A stretch of 64,000 nt of DNA, from contig NZ_CAJYVQ010000008.1 in assembly GCF_913778665.1 (NCBI RefSeq), positions 1-64,000 of the forward strand, written 5' to 3'. The stretch comes from an uncultured Stenotrophomonas sp. (GTDB taxonomy: Bacteria > Pseudomonadota > Gammaproteobacteria > Xanthomonadales > Xanthomonadaceae). Under the pieces are notes generated by a model. The model ran no database searches. It saw only the letters and a program-made list of their open reading frames with translations, and was not told where the DNA came from. The position numbers and the translations under genes were made by a program. Positions 21,694 through 30,725 of the stretch are shown here, piece by piece. Each line of letters begins with the position of its first letter. The first letter of the stretch is position 1.

Positions 21694-22497
21694 TTATTCG
21701 GCGTAGATCATCTTCCGGGTCATGCCGCCGTCGACGATGAAATCCTGGCCGGTGCTGAAGCTGGACAGCGAGGACAGCAGGTACACCGCCAGCGCGCCGA
21801 TGTCCTCGGGCTGGCCGACCCGGCCGACCGGGTGCTGGGCGTGGTCGTTGGCCGAGTAGTCGGGCGGGTGACGGCGCGATGGCGCCTGCCAGGCCGTGGT
21901 ACCGATCCAGCCCGGGCTGATGCTGTTCACCCGCACCGCCGGGCCACTGCTGATCGCCAGCGCATGGGTGAACGCGACCAGCCCGCCTTTGGCCGCCGCA
22001 TACGCTTCGCTGTGCGCCTCCGACTGCCAGGCGCGGGTCGAGGCGATGTTGATGATCGCGCCCGCGCTACTGGCCGAGAGCGCGGGCAGCGCGTGCTTGC
22101 TGCACAGGAAGGCGCCGTGCAGCGAGGACAGGCGGCGTTGCCACTCGTCCCAATCCATGTCCTGCAGCAGCGTGCCGTGCGGCCCGGCGATGCCGGCGTT
22201 GTTGACCAGCCCGTCGATGTGGCCGAAGCGACGCAGCGCCTCGGCGATGAACGCGCGCACGCTGTCTTCGTTGGCGATGTCCAAGTGCTGGTACGCGGCG
22301 TCCTCACCACGCTGCCATTCGGCCAGGCAGGCGTGGCCGGCTTCGTCGTCCAGATCGCCGATCAGCACGCGGCCGCCCGCGCCGAGCACGGCCTGGGCGA
22401 TGCCGCGGCCGATGCCGTTGGCGCCCCCGGTGATCAGTACCACCTTGCCCGACAGCGGCACGGCCGGCCATGTGGCAATTGGCGGCACCGTGCTCAT
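21694..22497 (-). CDS. Short-chain dehydrogenase/reductase
   Basis: This 267-residue NAD(P)-dependent oxidoreductase has the Rossmann motif TGGANGIGRG at about residues 20-29, NNAG at about 90, the catalytic Ser in INIAST and YAAAK for Tyr and Lys. The C-terminal GQDFIVDGGMTRKMIYAE is typical of classical SDRs. The acidic residue in the GDLDDE segment after strand two favours NAD over NADP. The substrate is unknown. Its ATG overlaps the stop of the DUF1415 gene by four bases, so the two are translationally coupled. Confidence 0.88.
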   Translation of the reverse strand: MSTVPPIATWPAVPLSGKVVLITGGANGIGRGIAQAVLGAGGRVLIGDLDDEAGHACLAEWQRGEDAAYQHLDIANEDSVRAFIAEALRRFGHIDGLVNNAGIAGPHGTLLQDMDWDEWQRRLSSLHGAFLCSKHALPALSASSAGAIINIASTRAWQSEAHSEAYAAAKGGLVAFTHALAISSGPAVRVNSISPGWIGTTAWQAPSRRHPPDYSANDHAQHPVGRVGQPEDIGALAVYLLSSLSSFSTGQDFIVDGGMTRKMIYAE

Positions 22498-23060
22498 GAC
22501 AGGTCGTCGCCACGCAGGCGGCGGTACCAGCCGTCCACGCCGATGCGGTCCAGGGTCTGGATGTTGCGCTCGACGATCACGTCCGGGTCGGGATAGACGT
22601 CCACCGCGCGAGCCACGCTGTCTTCGCGCAGCAGGTGCAGGGTCGGGAACGGCGCGCGATTGGTGTAGTTGCTGGCGTCGTCCGGGGCCACGCCTTCGAA
22701 CTGGTAGTCCGGATGGAAGCTGGCCACCTGCAGGATGCCCTGCAGGTCCAGCGCCTCGATCGCGGCATCGGCGTTGTCGAGGAAGTCGTTGTAGTCGAGG
22801 AAGTCGGTCAGCACCTGCGGGTGCACGATCAGCGTGGTGTCGATCTGCTCGGCCGGCGTATCACGAAGCAGCACCAGTTCCTCGGCCAGCTGTTCGACCA
22901 GCGCTTCGGGCGTGGTCGCATCGCTGAGCACGAGGCGGACCTGGTCCTTCACGTACACCGCCTTGGCGAACGGGCACAGGTTCAGGCCGATGACGATGCG
23001 TTCCAGCCAAAGGCGGGTGGCGGCGATCGGGTCATCGCTGGGCAGGTGGGCATCGGTCAT
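22494..23060 (-). CDS. DUF1415-family protein
   Basis: This 188-residue cytoplasmic protein matches the DUF1415 pattern: WLERIVIGLNLCPFAKAVY near residue 20, LIVHPQVLTDFLDYNDFLD in the middle, and NRAPFPTLHLLREDSV near 140. The family has no established function; the Cys in LNLCPFAK is conserved in the members I know of. The ATG at 23058-23060 begins the similarity; the longer frame to 23264 does not. It is first in a two-gene unit with the SDR and is divergent from the aldehyde dehydrogenase gene. Confidence 0.8.
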   Translation of the reverse strand: MTDAHLPSDDPIAATRLWLERIVIGLNLCPFAKAVYVKDQVRLVLSDATTPEALVEQLAEELVLLRDTPAEQIDTTLIVHPQVLTDFLDYNDFLDNADAAIEALDLQGILQVASFHPDYQFEGVAPDDASNYTNRAPFPTLHLLREDSVARAVDVYPDPDVIVERNIQTLDRIGVDGWYRRLRGDDLS

Positions 23061-23254
23061 GGCGGGCACGTCGGCTGGCGGGGGCCGCCATTGTAGGCAG
23101 TGTGCCGCCGCTGCGCTGTTCACTGTGCAGGAACTGGACAGTCGGCATGCTGGAAATCTCCGCCGATTCAAGCCTTTGCGGGCGACCGTTGGATGGCCGA
23201 TTGCCGACTGCGGGTGGCGGGCGTGGAATGGACGCACGACACAGGAGGACACCC

Positions 23255-24721
23255 ATGACTGCATCTTCCCCGTGGCTGCCGGACACCCTCTGGGCCGGCG
23301 CCTTCTTTGATGGTCACTGGCAGGTGGCCGCGCAACGGCAGCCGGTGATCGAGCCGGCCACCGGCCAGACGCTCGGCCAGATCGGGCTGGCCGACCCGGC
23401 GCAGGTGGCGCGCTCGGCGGCGACCGCTGCCCAGGCGCAACTGGCGTGGGCGTCAGCGCCCTACGAGCAGCGCGCTGAGGTCATGCGCAAAGCGGCGCGC
23501 CTGGCAGAAGAAAACATCGACACCCTGGTCGAGTGGCTGGTGCGCGAAAGCGGCTCGACCCGGCTCAAGGCCGGCTTCGAGGCCAAGGTCACCATCAAGG
23601 CGTTGCATGAGGCCGCCGCGCTGCCGTCGCGCAGCACCGGCGAGATCCTGCCGTCCGAGCCGGGTCGGCTGAACCTGGCGCGGCGCCGGCCCCTGGGCGT
23701 GGTCGGCGTCATCTCGCCCTTCAACTTCCCGCTGTACCTGGCCATGCGCGCGGTGGCGCCGGCCATCGCGCTCGGCAATGCCGTGGTGCTCAAGCCGGAC
23801 CCGCGCACGGCCGTGTGCGGTGGCGCGGTCATCGCCCGCCTGTTCGAACAGGCGGGCCTGCCGGCAGGCGTGCTGCACATGCTGCCCGGCGATGGCGCTG
23901 CGGGTGCGGCACTGACCAGTGACCCGCATGTGGCAATGATCCAGTTCACCGGGTCCACCGCCGCAGGCCGCAAGGTCGGCGAAGCCGCCGGCAAGCACCT
24001 GAAGAAGGTCTCGCTGGAGCTGGGCGGCAAGAACTCGCTGATCATTCTGGACGATGCCGACCTCGATTTGGCGGTGGCCAACGCCGCGTGGGGCGTCTAC
24101 CTGCATCAAGGACAGATCTGCATGGCGACCGGCCGCGTGCTGGTGCATCGGAAGATCCATGATGCTTTCCTGCAGAAACTGGTGGCCAAGGCCAATTCGC
24201 TGAAGGTGGGCGACCCGGCGCGCGAAGACGTGGCGATCGGCCCGCTGATCAACGCCGGCCAGCGCGACCACGCCGCGCGCCTGGTCGAACAGGCGGTGCA
24301 GGCCGGTGCCTCGCTGGAGGCGGGCGGTACCCATCGTGATCTGTTCTTCGCGCCGACCGTGCTTGGCAACGTCTCTGCCGACAATCCGGCGTTCAACGAA
24401 GAGATCTTCGCACCGGTGGCGGTGGTCGTGCCGTTCGACGATGACGACGATGCCGTGCGCCTGGCCAATGACAGCGAGTACGGCCTGTCGATGGCTATCG
24501 TGTCCAGCAATGTCGGGCGCGCGCTGAAGCTGGGTGAGCGCCTGCGCACCGGTCTGCTGCACATCAACGACCAGACCGTGAACGACGACGTGATCAATCC
24601 CTTCGGCGGCGTCGGTGCATCCGGCAACGGCACCAGCATCGGTGGCCCCGCCAACGGGGAAGAGTTCACCCAGTGGCAGTGGTTGACCGTCAAGGGCGAA
24701 GCGCCCGCTTACCCGATCTGA
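23255..24721 (+). CDS. Aldehyde dehydrogenase (benzaldehyde dehydrogenase-like)
   Basis: This 488-residue NAD(P)-dependent enzyme oxidises an aldehyde to the acid. Cys289 in GQICMATGR is the nucleophile and Glu in LELGGKN the general base. GVVGVISPFNFPL marks the cofactor region and NPFGGVGASGNG the C-terminal end. GQICM with flanking HQ resembles the benzaldehyde and vanillin dehydrogenase subgroup more than betaine or succinate semialdehyde types. The ATG at 23255 has a strong AGGAGG 7 bases upstream. An alcohol dehydrogenase gene follows 17 bases later, so the pair may convert an aromatic alcohol to its acid. Confidence 0.88.
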   Translation: MTASSPWLPDTLWAGAFFDGHWQVAAQRQPVIEPATGQTLGQIGLADPAQVARSAATAAQAQLAWASAPYEQRAEVMRKAARLAEENIDTLVEWLVRESGSTRLKAGFEAKVTIKALHEAAALPSRSTGEILPSEPGRLNLARRRPLGVVGVISPFNFPLYLAMRAVAPAIALGNAVVLKPDPRTAVCGGAVIARLFEQAGLPAGVLHMLPGDGAAGAALTSDPHVAMIQFTGSTAAGRKVGEAAGKHLKKVSLELGGKNSLIILDDADLDLAVANAAWGVYLHQGQICMATGRVLVHRKIHDAFLQKLVAKANSLKVGDPAREDVAIGPLINAGQRDHAARLVEQAVQAGASLEAGGTHRDLFFAPTVLGNVSADNPAFNEEIFAPVAVVVPFDDDDDAVRLANDSEYGLSMAIVSSNVGRALKLGERLRTGLLHINDQTVNDDVINPFGGVGASGNGTSIGGPANGEEFTQWQWLTVKGEAPAYPI

Positions 24722-24738
24722 TCGAAGGAGCCATCACG

Positions 24739-25866
24739 ATGAACGACAACACCACAACTCGCGAGATCACCGCTGCCGTGGTACGCGGCAAGGAGCAGCC
24801 CTTTGTCATCGAGCAGGCCCGGCTACGTGGCCCGCAGGACGACGAGGTACTGGTGAAGGTGGTTGCCACCGGCCTCTGCCATACCGACCTGATCGTGCGC
24901 GACCAGTACTACCCGGTGCCGCTGCCGGCAGTGCTCGGCCATGAGGGGGCAGGTATCGTCGAGGCGGTGGGCCCGAACGTGCGCGACCTCAAGGTGGGCG
25001 ACCATGTGGTGCTGACCTATGGTGCCTGCGGTCACTGCAATCCCTGCCGGGGCGGCCACGGCGCCTACTGCAAGGATTTCTTCGCACTGAACTTCGGTGG
25101 CGATGATGGCCACGGTCATACCGCGATCACCGATGCGCAGGGCGAGCCGCTGCACGACCATTTCTTCGCGCAGTCTTCGTTTGCCACCTTTGCCATCGCA
25201 CGCGAGATCAACGCGATCAAGGTGCCCGACGATGCGCCGCTGGACCTGCTGGGCCCGCTGGGCTGCGGCATCCAGACCGGTGCTGGTGCGGTGCTCAATT
25301 CGCTGCAGGTGCGCTCGGGCAGCAGCTTCGCCAGCTACGGCGCGGGCGCGGTGGGACTGAGTGCGGTGATGGCGGCGAAGGTGGCCGGTGCCACCACCAT
25401 CATCGCGATCGACGTGGTGCCGTCGCGGCTGGACCTGGCGCTGGAGCTGGGCGCCACCCACGTGGTGAACAGTCGCGAGACCGATGTGATCGAGGCCGTG
25501 CGCGCGATCACCGGCGGTGGCGCGGATTTCGCGCTGGAATCGACCGGTCGCCCGGAGGTGCTGTCGGCTGGCATCGAAGCGCTGGGCGGTTTGGGCGTCA
25601 TGGGCGTGGTGGGTGCACCGAAGCTGGGTACCACGGCCAGCTTCGATGTGAACAACCTGCTGCTGGGCGGGCGCAGCATCCGCGGCATCGTGGAAGGTGA
25701 CAGCGTGCCGCAGGTGTTCATTCCGCAGCTGGTCACGCTGTTCCTGCAGGGCCGCTTCCCGTTCGACAAGCTGGTGAAGTTCTATCCGCTGGAACAGATC
25801 AACCAGGCGGCCGAAGACAGCACGAAGGGAATCACGCTCAAGCCGATCCTGCGGATCGCGGCGTAA
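24739..25866 (+). CDS. Zinc-dependent alcohol dehydrogenase (aryl-alcohol type)
   Basis: This 375-residue enzyme has catalytic-zinc ligands in GLCHTD and GHEGAG, four structural-zinc cysteines in YGACGHCNPCRGGHGAYC, and the nucleotide-binding region YGAGAVGLSAVMAAK. The later DVVPSRLDLALELGA carries an acidic residue fitting NAD. FFALNFGGDDG after the structural zinc is characteristic of the aryl-alcohol (benzyl alcohol) dehydrogenase branch. It lies 17 bases after the aldehyde dehydrogenase gene with AGGAG before the ATG, so they are cotranscribed. Substrate assignment is inference. Confidence 0.88.
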   Translation: MNDNTTTREITAAVVRGKEQPFVIEQARLRGPQDDEVLVKVVATGLCHTDLIVRDQYYPVPLPAVLGHEGAGIVEAVGPNVRDLKVGDHVVLTYGACGHCNPCRGGHGAYCKDFFALNFGGDDGHGHTAITDAQGEPLHDHFFAQSSFATFAIAREINAIKVPDDAPLDLLGPLGCGIQTGAGAVLNSLQVRSGSSFASYGAGAVGLSAVMAAKVAGATTIIAIDVVPSRLDLALELGATHVVNSRETDVIEAVRAITGGGADFALESTGRPEVLSAGIEALGGLGVMGVVGAPKLGTTASFDVNNLLLGGRSIRGIVEGDSVPQVFIPQLVTLFLQGRFPFDKLVKFYPLEQINQAAEDSTKGITLKPILRIAA

Positions 25867-26219
25867 GGGTGGGGAGGGTTTGCAGGGCTGCGCCCTGCAC
25901 CCGCCGAAGCAACGTCCACAGCAACGGCAAAGCGGGCATTCCGTGGGATGGCGGGGTGGGTCCGGTTGCGGGGGACGCCGTAAACCCTTTCCTGGGGGCT
26001 TGGCAGCCGCATCCATGCGGCTGACACCCCCGCAACCGGACCCACCCCGCCTTCGACAGGTTCCCTCTGCTGTTGGTGGACGCCGACCGTTGGTCGGCAC
26101 GCGGTCGAATCCGTTTTCCAAAGGAAAACGGCTCTGACCCCGTGTTTGAACCGTTGGCGGAAACAATCCGTTGTCGGAGCGTAACGTGGCGTTGCCGCCG
26201 ACGGGTGTACGCTGCTTCC
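25867..26219. other. Hairpin-rich gap between adh and the GAF regulator
   Basis: This 353-base gap has no gene. In order it holds a hairpin TGCAGGGC/GCCCTGCA (25881-25899), the long inverted repeat at 25951-26050, a hairpin GCCGACC/GGTCGGC (26082-26098), and a perfect 9-bp stem CCGTTTTCC/GGAAAACGG around AAA (26111-26131). The last is followed by CTCTGACCCC, the half-motif of the repeat at 35377. The first hairpin may terminate the dehydrogenase operon. Confidence 0.7.
25951..26050. repeat. 100-bp nested inverted repeat
   Basis: A perfect 24-bp left arm (25951-25974, beginning GCGGGGTGGGTCCGG) pairs with 26027-26050. Inside the 52-base spacer is a second perfect stem, CAGCCGCAT (26004-26012) with ATGCGGCTG (26015-26023). 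It would fold as a long hairpin with an inner hairpin. From memory such an element recurs in Stenotrophomonas intergenic regions, but only one copy is seen in this window. Confidence 0.75.
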
Positions 26220-27317
26220 ATGATGGCCACGACAGTCGGGCAGCAGCAGTTGGTGGCGGCACGTGCCGCCTTCGCCGAGGGCGATGCGCGTTCATTGGGC
26301 GTGCTGCCACTGCCGCTGCAGCAGTCATGGGTGCGTTCGCGCGCGGCGGGCCTGCTGCCCGGGCAGGAGCCGGACTACCGTCCGCTGCTGGGTGATGGCC
26401 GGCATCTTTCCGATCCCGGCGACCGTCGGCTGGCGCGCTGCGTGCGGCCGGAGCTGGAGCAGCTGTGGGCCGCCTTTGGCGGGCGTGGCTGGACGATGTT
26501 CTGTGCCAACCGTGAGGGCATGGTGATCGCGCAGCAGGCCCATGGCCTGGAAGATGCGCCGCTGCTGCGGCCGATCCAGGTCGGGCGGAGGCTGGGCGAG
26601 GGCGAGATCGGCACCACGGCACCGGCAGTCAGCCTGGCCGACGACCTGCCTGCGCTGGTACGGGGCAATGAACACTACCTGCAGCGTTTCGCCCCGGTGT
26701 TCTGCCTCAGCGAGCCACTGCACGATCTCGATGGGCAGGTATGCGGGGTGATCGATATCACCGGCCTGGGTGAGCGCGATCCCTCGTTGCTGCAGGGTTA
26801 CTTCCGGCAGGCCGCGCTGGCCAGCGAGAACCGGCTGTTCCACAACCTGGGCGATGTACACCTGCTGGCACTGCAGCACGATCCACGCTGGCTGGCGTCG
26901 TCGCTGCAGGGGCTGCTGGCGGTGCAGGAGGACGGCCAGCTGCGTGCGGCCAACCGTGTGGCCCGGCGCCTGCTGGGGCTGCCGCGGCGCGGTCCATTGC
27001 CGTTGTTGAATCTTGAGACGGTCTTTGCCGGTGCCAGCGCTGCGCAGCGGCGACGCCTGCTGCAACCCGGAGCGCCGCATCGGGTGCGGGTAGGCGAGAG
27101 CAGTGCGGTTTACCTGCAGCACCTGCAGGCGCCGCGCAGGGTCGCTGGCCGCAGCGCGCCACGGCCTTCAGCGGCGACGATGGCGGCGCCGCTGCTGCGC
27201 GATCAGCAGCGTGAGGCGGCGCGCCGTGCGGCGCAGGCGGCGGACGGCAATGTGAGCCTGGCCGCTCGCCAGCTGGGCATCTCGCGCACCACGCTGTACA
27301 AGCTGCTGCGCGATTGA
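26220..27317 (+). CDS. GAF/PAS regulator with Fis-type HTH, AcoR-like without AAA+ domain
   Basis: This 365-residue protein follows the AcoR layout at its N-terminus: LQQSWVRSRAAGL near residue 28, a GAF domain with LGEGEIGTTAP and VFCLSEPLHDLDGQVCGVIDITG (about 130-185), and a PAS-like segment near 235-270. Instead of the AAA+ module, a linker of about 45 residues leads to a Fis-type helix-turn-helix (NVSLAARQLGISRTTLYKLL). There is no Walker A or GAFTGA, so it cannot drive sigma-54. It probably controls the upstream dehydrogenase pair. A TACGCT hexamer 6 bases before the ATG and no clear ribosome binding site suggest a leaderless message. Confidence 0.82.
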   Translation: MMATTVGQQQLVAARAAFAEGDARSLGVLPLPLQQSWVRSRAAGLLPGQEPDYRPLLGDGRHLSDPGDRRLARCVRPELEQLWAAFGGRGWTMFCANREGMVIAQQAHGLEDAPLLRPIQVGRRLGEGEIGTTAPAVSLADDLPALVRGNEHYLQRFAPVFCLSEPLHDLDGQVCGVIDITGLGERDPSLLQGYFRQAALASENRLFHNLGDVHLLALQHDPRWLASSLQGLLAVQEDGQLRAANRVARRLLGLPRRGPLPLLNLETVFAGASAAQRRRLLQPGAPHRVRVGESSAVYLQHLQAPRRVAGRSAPRPSAATMAAPLLRDQQREAARRAAQAADGNVSLAARQLGISRTTLYKLLRD

Positions 27318-27325
27318 TGTTGCAG

Positions 27326-27348
27326 TCCGCCGGGCCATGCCCGGCGGG
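27326..27348. terminator. Hairpin between the GAF regulator and yajQ
   Basis: A perfect 9-bp stem CCGCCGGGC/GCCCGGCGG (27327-27335 and 27339-27347) with loop CAT lies between two convergent stop codons. There is no T run, so it may be a REP-type hairpin that protects 3' ends rather than a classic terminator. Confidence 0.55.
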
Positions 27349-27352
27349 CAGA

Positions 27353-27835
27353 TCAATCGCGGAAATTGTTGAACTGCAGCGGCAGCTCGAACTTGCCGGC
27401 CTTGAGCACCGCAATGGCGTCCTGCAGATCGTCGCGCTTCTTGCCCTGCACGCGCAGCTTGTCGCCGTTGATCTGGCTCTCCACCTTCAGCTTCGCTTCC
27501 TTCAGCGCGGCGGCGATCTTCTTGGCGATCTTCTGCTCGATGCCCTGCTTGACGGTGATCTTCTGCCGGGCTTGGGCCAGGTTGGTCTCGATGTCGCCGA
27601 ACTCCAGGCTGAGCACGTCGATGCCGCGCGCGGCCAGGCGTGCACGAAGGATGTCGTTCATCTGCTTGAGCTGGAACTCGGTTGGCGCGGTCTGGTTGAT
27701 GACATCGCCATCGCGCTCGAACCTGGCGTCCACGCCCTTGAAGTCGAAGCGGGTGGCCAGTTCACGGTTGGCCTGGTCGATGGCGTTGGTCAGCTCGTGG
27801 GTGTCGACTTCAGACACGACGTCGAAGGAAGGCAT
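27353..27835 (-). CDS. yajQ: YajQ-family cyclic di-GMP-binding protein
   Basis: This 160-residue protein has the typical N-terminus MPSFDVVSEVDTHELTNAID and C-terminus GKFELPLQFNNFRD, with two ferredoxin-like halves. In Xanthomonas campestris a YajQ protein was shown to bind cyclic di-GMP and work with a LysR-type regulator in virulence; the same role here is inference. The ATG at 27835 has GGAG upstream and a TAGAAT hexamer at 27867-27872 (minus strand) gives a short leader. The gene is divergent from the EamA exporter, and no LysR gene lies beside it. Confidence 0.92.
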   Translation of the reverse strand: MPSFDVVSEVDTHELTNAIDQANRELATRFDFKGVDARFERDGDVINQTAPTEFQLKQMNDILRARLAARGIDVLSLEFGDIETNLAQARQKITVKQGIEQKIAKKIAAALKEAKLKVESQINGDKLRVQGKKRDDLQDAIAVLKAGKFELPLQFNNFRD

Positions 27836-27915
27836 GGGCGTGGCTCCGCGGAATTCAGTGGCGGCCATTCTATCGCGGCGCCCATGCCCGGCGCCCGGCG
27901 GGGCGCGCGGTCGGC

Positions 27916-27921
27916 GATAAT
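27916..27921 (+). promoter_or_regulatory. Candidate -10 element placing transcript start at the EamA ATG
   Basis: GATAAT ends five bases before the ATG at 27927 and no ribosome binding site is present, so transcription would begin at or next to the start codon. No clear -35 box was found. Confidence 0.35.
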
Positions 27922-27926
27922 GGGCC

Positions 27927-28823
27927 ATGAACGTGCAACGCTCCCCTTCGCGCGCGGTGGCCTGGATGGTCGCGGCGGTCGCTTGTTTCTCGCTGATGGA
28001 CGCTGGCATGAAGCAGCTGTCGGCCAGTTATCCCACGCTGGAAGTGACCTTCCTGCGCGGTGCGGCCTCATTGCCGTTCGTGCTGGTGTGGGTGCTGGTC
28101 AGTGCCGGGCCGCGCTCGCTGGTGCCGCGGCGCTGGGGCCTGCACCTGCTGCGTGGCGCGCTGGGCATGGCGATGATCGGCTGCTTCGTGTTCGCCCTGC
28201 GCGATCTGCCGCTGTCTACCGCCTACACCATCTACTTCGTTGCGCCGCTGCTGATCGCGGCGTTGTCGGTGCCGCTGCTGGGTGAGCGGGTCGGGCCGCG
28301 GCGCTGGGTGGCCATCGGCATCGGCCTGATCGGCGTGCTGGTGGTGCTCCGGCCGGGCGTGGATGGCTTCATCTCGGTGCCCGGCCTGATGGTGCTGGCT
28401 GCGGCGACGGCCTATGCCGTGGCCGCGATCACGGTCAGCCTGCTGACCCGCACCGATACGTCGCAGTCGATGGTGGTCTGGTTCCTGGTGATCATGGCAA
28501 TCGGTGCCGGCCTGCTGGCCCTTCCTGGCTGGGTGCCGTTGCAGCTGGCGCATGCGCCGCTGATTGCCGGCATGGGCCTGGCCGGGGCGCTGGGCCAGAT
28601 CGCTCTGACCAAGGCCTTCCAGCTGGGCGAAGCGTCGATGATCGCGCCGCTGGAGTACAGCGGCCTGGTCTGGGTGATCGGCTGGGACTTGGCCTTCTGG
28701 GGCCAGCTGCCGGACGGCTACACCTGGGTCGGGGCCGCGATCATCGTGGCTTCGGGCCTGTACCTGCTGCACCGCGAGCGGGTCAACCGGCAGGAACCGC
28801 CGAAGCCGCTGGATCATCCCTGA
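27927..28823 (+). CDS. DMT-superfamily (EamA) transporter
   Basis: This 298-residue inner-membrane protein has about ten hydrophobic spans in two EamA repeats. The first repeat starts AWMVAAVACFSLMDAGMKQL and the second at about residue 155. LRDLPLSTAYTIYFVAPLLIAALSVPLLGERVG is the conserved end of the first repeat. The exported compound is unknown; relatives include S-adenosylmethionine and amino-acid exporters. It lies upstream of metNI but is separated by 184 bases and a REP hairpin. Confidence 0.85.
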   Translation: MNVQRSPSRAVAWMVAAVACFSLMDAGMKQLSASYPTLEVTFLRGAASLPFVLVWVLVSAGPRSLVPRRWGLHLLRGALGMAMIGCFVFALRDLPLSTAYTIYFVAPLLIAALSVPLLGERVGPRRWVAIGIGLIGVLVVLRPGVDGFISVPGLMVLAAATAYAVAAITVSLLTRTDTSQSMVVWFLVIMAIGAGLLALPGWVPLQLAHAPLIAGMGLAGALGQIALTKAFQLGEASMIAPLEYSGLVWVIGWDLAFWGQLPDGYTWVGAAIIVASGLYLLHRERVNRQEPPKPLDHP

Positions 28824-28854
28824 TCGTGGGGTGGTGCCGGAGGGAGCGCTGAAG

Positions 28855-28878
28855 TTGCCGGCCAGCAGCCGGCACTGC
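28855..28878. repeat. REP-like hairpin upstream of metN
   Basis: GCCGGC-type stem TTGCCGGC/GCCGGCA around CAGCA, the same core as the SMAG copies at 30726 and 48264 but without an intact GTAG. The remaining gap to 29007 contains TAGGCT at 28961-28966, a possible -10 box for metN. Confidence 0.5.
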
Positions 28879-29007
28879 CGATCACGAGGCTTCACGGCGC
28901 CCTTAGAACCAAAAGGAATAACATTCTGGCCCATGGCGCGGGCGCGCGAGCGCCAGCGCTGGTAGGCTGCACGCCCCCTTCCGTCACCCAGCCGGTGAGC
29001 CACGCCC

Positions 29008-30015
29008 GTGATCGAGTTCCAGCGCCTGCACAAATCCTATGCCGTTGCCGGCCGCGAAGTCAGCGCGCTGCAACCGCTGGACCTGACCATCGAGGCCGGT
29101 GAGGTATTCGGCATCATCGGCCATTCCGGCGCCGGCAAGTCGACCCTGATCCGCATGATCAACCGCCTGGAAGAGCCCAGCGGTGGCCGTCTGCTGATCG
29201 GTGGCGAGGATGTCACTGCACTGGACGCGGACGGCCTGCGCGCGCTGCGCAGGCGCATCGGCATGATCTTCCAGCACTTCAACCTGCTGTCCTCGCGCAC
29301 GGTGGCCGGCAACGTGGCGTTCCCGCTGGAACTGGCCGGCACGCCGAGGGCGGAGATCGACGTGCGCGTGGCCGAGCTGCTGCAGACCGTGGGCCTGGAA
29401 GCGCATGCGCAGAAGTACCCGGCGCAGCTGTCCGGTGGCCAGAAGCAGCGCGTAGGCATTGCGCGTGCGCTGGCGACCCGTCCGCAGATCCTGCTGTGTG
29501 ATGAAGCCACCAGCGCGCTCGATCCGCAGACCACAGCGTCGGTGTTGTCGCTGCTGTCGAAGATCAACCGCGAGCTGGGCCTGACCATCGTGCTGATCAC
29601 CCACGAAATGGATGTGATCCGCCGCGTCTGCGACCGCGTCGCCGTGCTCGACGCCGGCCAGATGGTCGAGACCGGACCGGTCACCCGGGTGTTCCTGCAC
29701 CCGCAGCACCCCACCACGCGCCGCTTCGTGAGCGAATCGGAGCATGTGGACGAGGGCGCGCTGCACCGTGATTTCGACGTGGTCGGCGGCCGCATCGTGC
29801 GCCTGACCTTCCTCGGTGGCGACACCTACGAGCCCTTGCTGGGCAGCGTCGCGCGCGAGACCGGCGTCGATTACAACATCCTGTCCGGCCGGATCGACCG
29901 GATCAAGGACACCCCGTATGGCCAGCTGGTGGTCGCCCTGGTGGGCGGCGACCAGTCCGCCGCGCAGGCCGCGTTCGTGGCCGCCGGCGTGCATGTTGAG
30001 GAACTGCGTCGATGA
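29008..30015 (+). CDS. metN: Methionine ABC transporter ATP-binding protein
   Basis: MetN powers high-affinity methionine uptake. The 335-residue protein has Walker [11 protein letters not shown] near residue 38, signature [15 protein letters not shown] near 140 and Walker [14 protein letters not shown]. The C-terminal NIL domain (about 255-335) binds methionine and gives feedback inhibition in E. coli Met[13 protein letters not shown] and the N-terminal [10 protein letters not shown] are typical of MetN. It starts with GTG. It overlaps metI by four bases. The usual third gene, metQ, is absent here. Confidence 0.92.
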   Translation: MIEFQRLHKSYAVAGREVSALQPLDLTIEAGEVFGIIGHSGAGKSTLIRMINRLEEPSGGRLLIGGEDVTALDADGLRALRRRIGMIFQHFNLLSSRTVAGNVAFPLELAGTPRAEIDVRVAELLQTVGLEAHAQKYPAQLSGGQKQRVGIARALATRPQILLCDEATSALDPQTTASVLSLLSKINRELGLTIVLITHEMDVIRRVCDRVAVLDAGQMVETGPVTRVFLHPQHPTTRRFVSESEHVDEGALHRDFDVVGGRIVRLTFLGGDTYEPLLGSVARETGVDYNILSGRIDRIKDTPYGQLVVALVGGDQSAAQAAFVAAGVHVEELRR

Positions 30016-30701
30016 TCGTCGCCACTGCTGAAGGTTTCTTCCGCCACCTGGATGCGGACAAATGGGTGGATATCGGCAAGGCCACCATCGAGACGCTGCT
30101 GATGATGGCCGGCTCGCTGCCGCTCACCCTGGCCATCGGCCTGCCCATGGGCGTGCTGCTGTATGTGTTCGGTGCGCCGCAGATGAAGCGCCGGCCGCTG
30201 GCTTACGGCGTGCTGGCGATCGTGGTGAACCTGCTGCGCTCGGTGCCCTTCATCATCCTGATGGTGGTGCTGATTCCCGTATCGCTGTGGCTGATGGGCC
30301 AGTCGATCGGCGTGCTCGGCACGCTGCCGGCGCTGGTGATCGGCGCGGCGCCGTTCTATGCGCGCCTGGTCGAAACCGCCCTGCGCGAAGTGGACCGCGG
30401 CGTGGTCGAGGCGGCGCAGTCGATGGGCGCCACCACTTGGCAGCTGGTCACCCGGGTGCTGCTGCCTGAAGCCCGGCCGGGCCTGATCGCGGCCGCTACG
30501 GTCACCACGGTGGCCCTGGTCGGCTTCACCGCCATGGGGGGTGCCATCGGCTCCGGGGGCCTGGGCGATCTGGCGCTGCGCGAAGGCTACCAGCGCAACC
30601 GTACGGACGTGGCCCTGGTCACCGTGGTGGTGCTGCTGATCCTGGTGCAGCTGCTGCAGATGCTCGGCGACCGCCTGGTCGCGCATTACAGCCGCAAGTA
30701 G
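30012..30701 (+). CDS. metI: Methionine ABC transporter permease
   Basis: This 229-residue permease has five predicted spans and the EAA-type coupling segment [28 protein letters not shown] (about residues 133-160). [13 protein letters not shown] and the final GYQRNRTDV are typical of MetI. The ATG overlaps the metN TGA (ATGA). After it come two REP hairpins and a lipocalin gene on the other strand, so the substrate-binding protein MetQ must be coded elsewhere or replaced by another lipoprotein. Confidence 0.92.
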   Translation: MIVATAEGFFRHLDADKWVDIGKATIETLLMMAGSLPLTLAIGLPMGVLLYVFGAPQMKRRPLAYGVLAIVVNLLRSVPFIILMVVLIPVSLWLMGQSIGVLGTLPALVIGAAPFYARLVETALREVDRGVVEAAQSMGATTWQLVTRVLLPEARPGLIAAATVTTVALVGFTAMGGAIGSGGLGDLALREGYQRNRTDVALVTVVVLLILVQLLQMLGDRLVAHYSRK

Positions 30702-30725
30702 CGAGGCGCCCCGGCCGCATCAGGG

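Noticed and set aside
23190..23205. Possible sigma-54 promoter before the aldehyde dehydrogenase gene
   Set aside because: GG-N10-GC spacing fits, but the CACG part is absent and the local regulator lacks an AAA+ domain; kept only as a weak remark.
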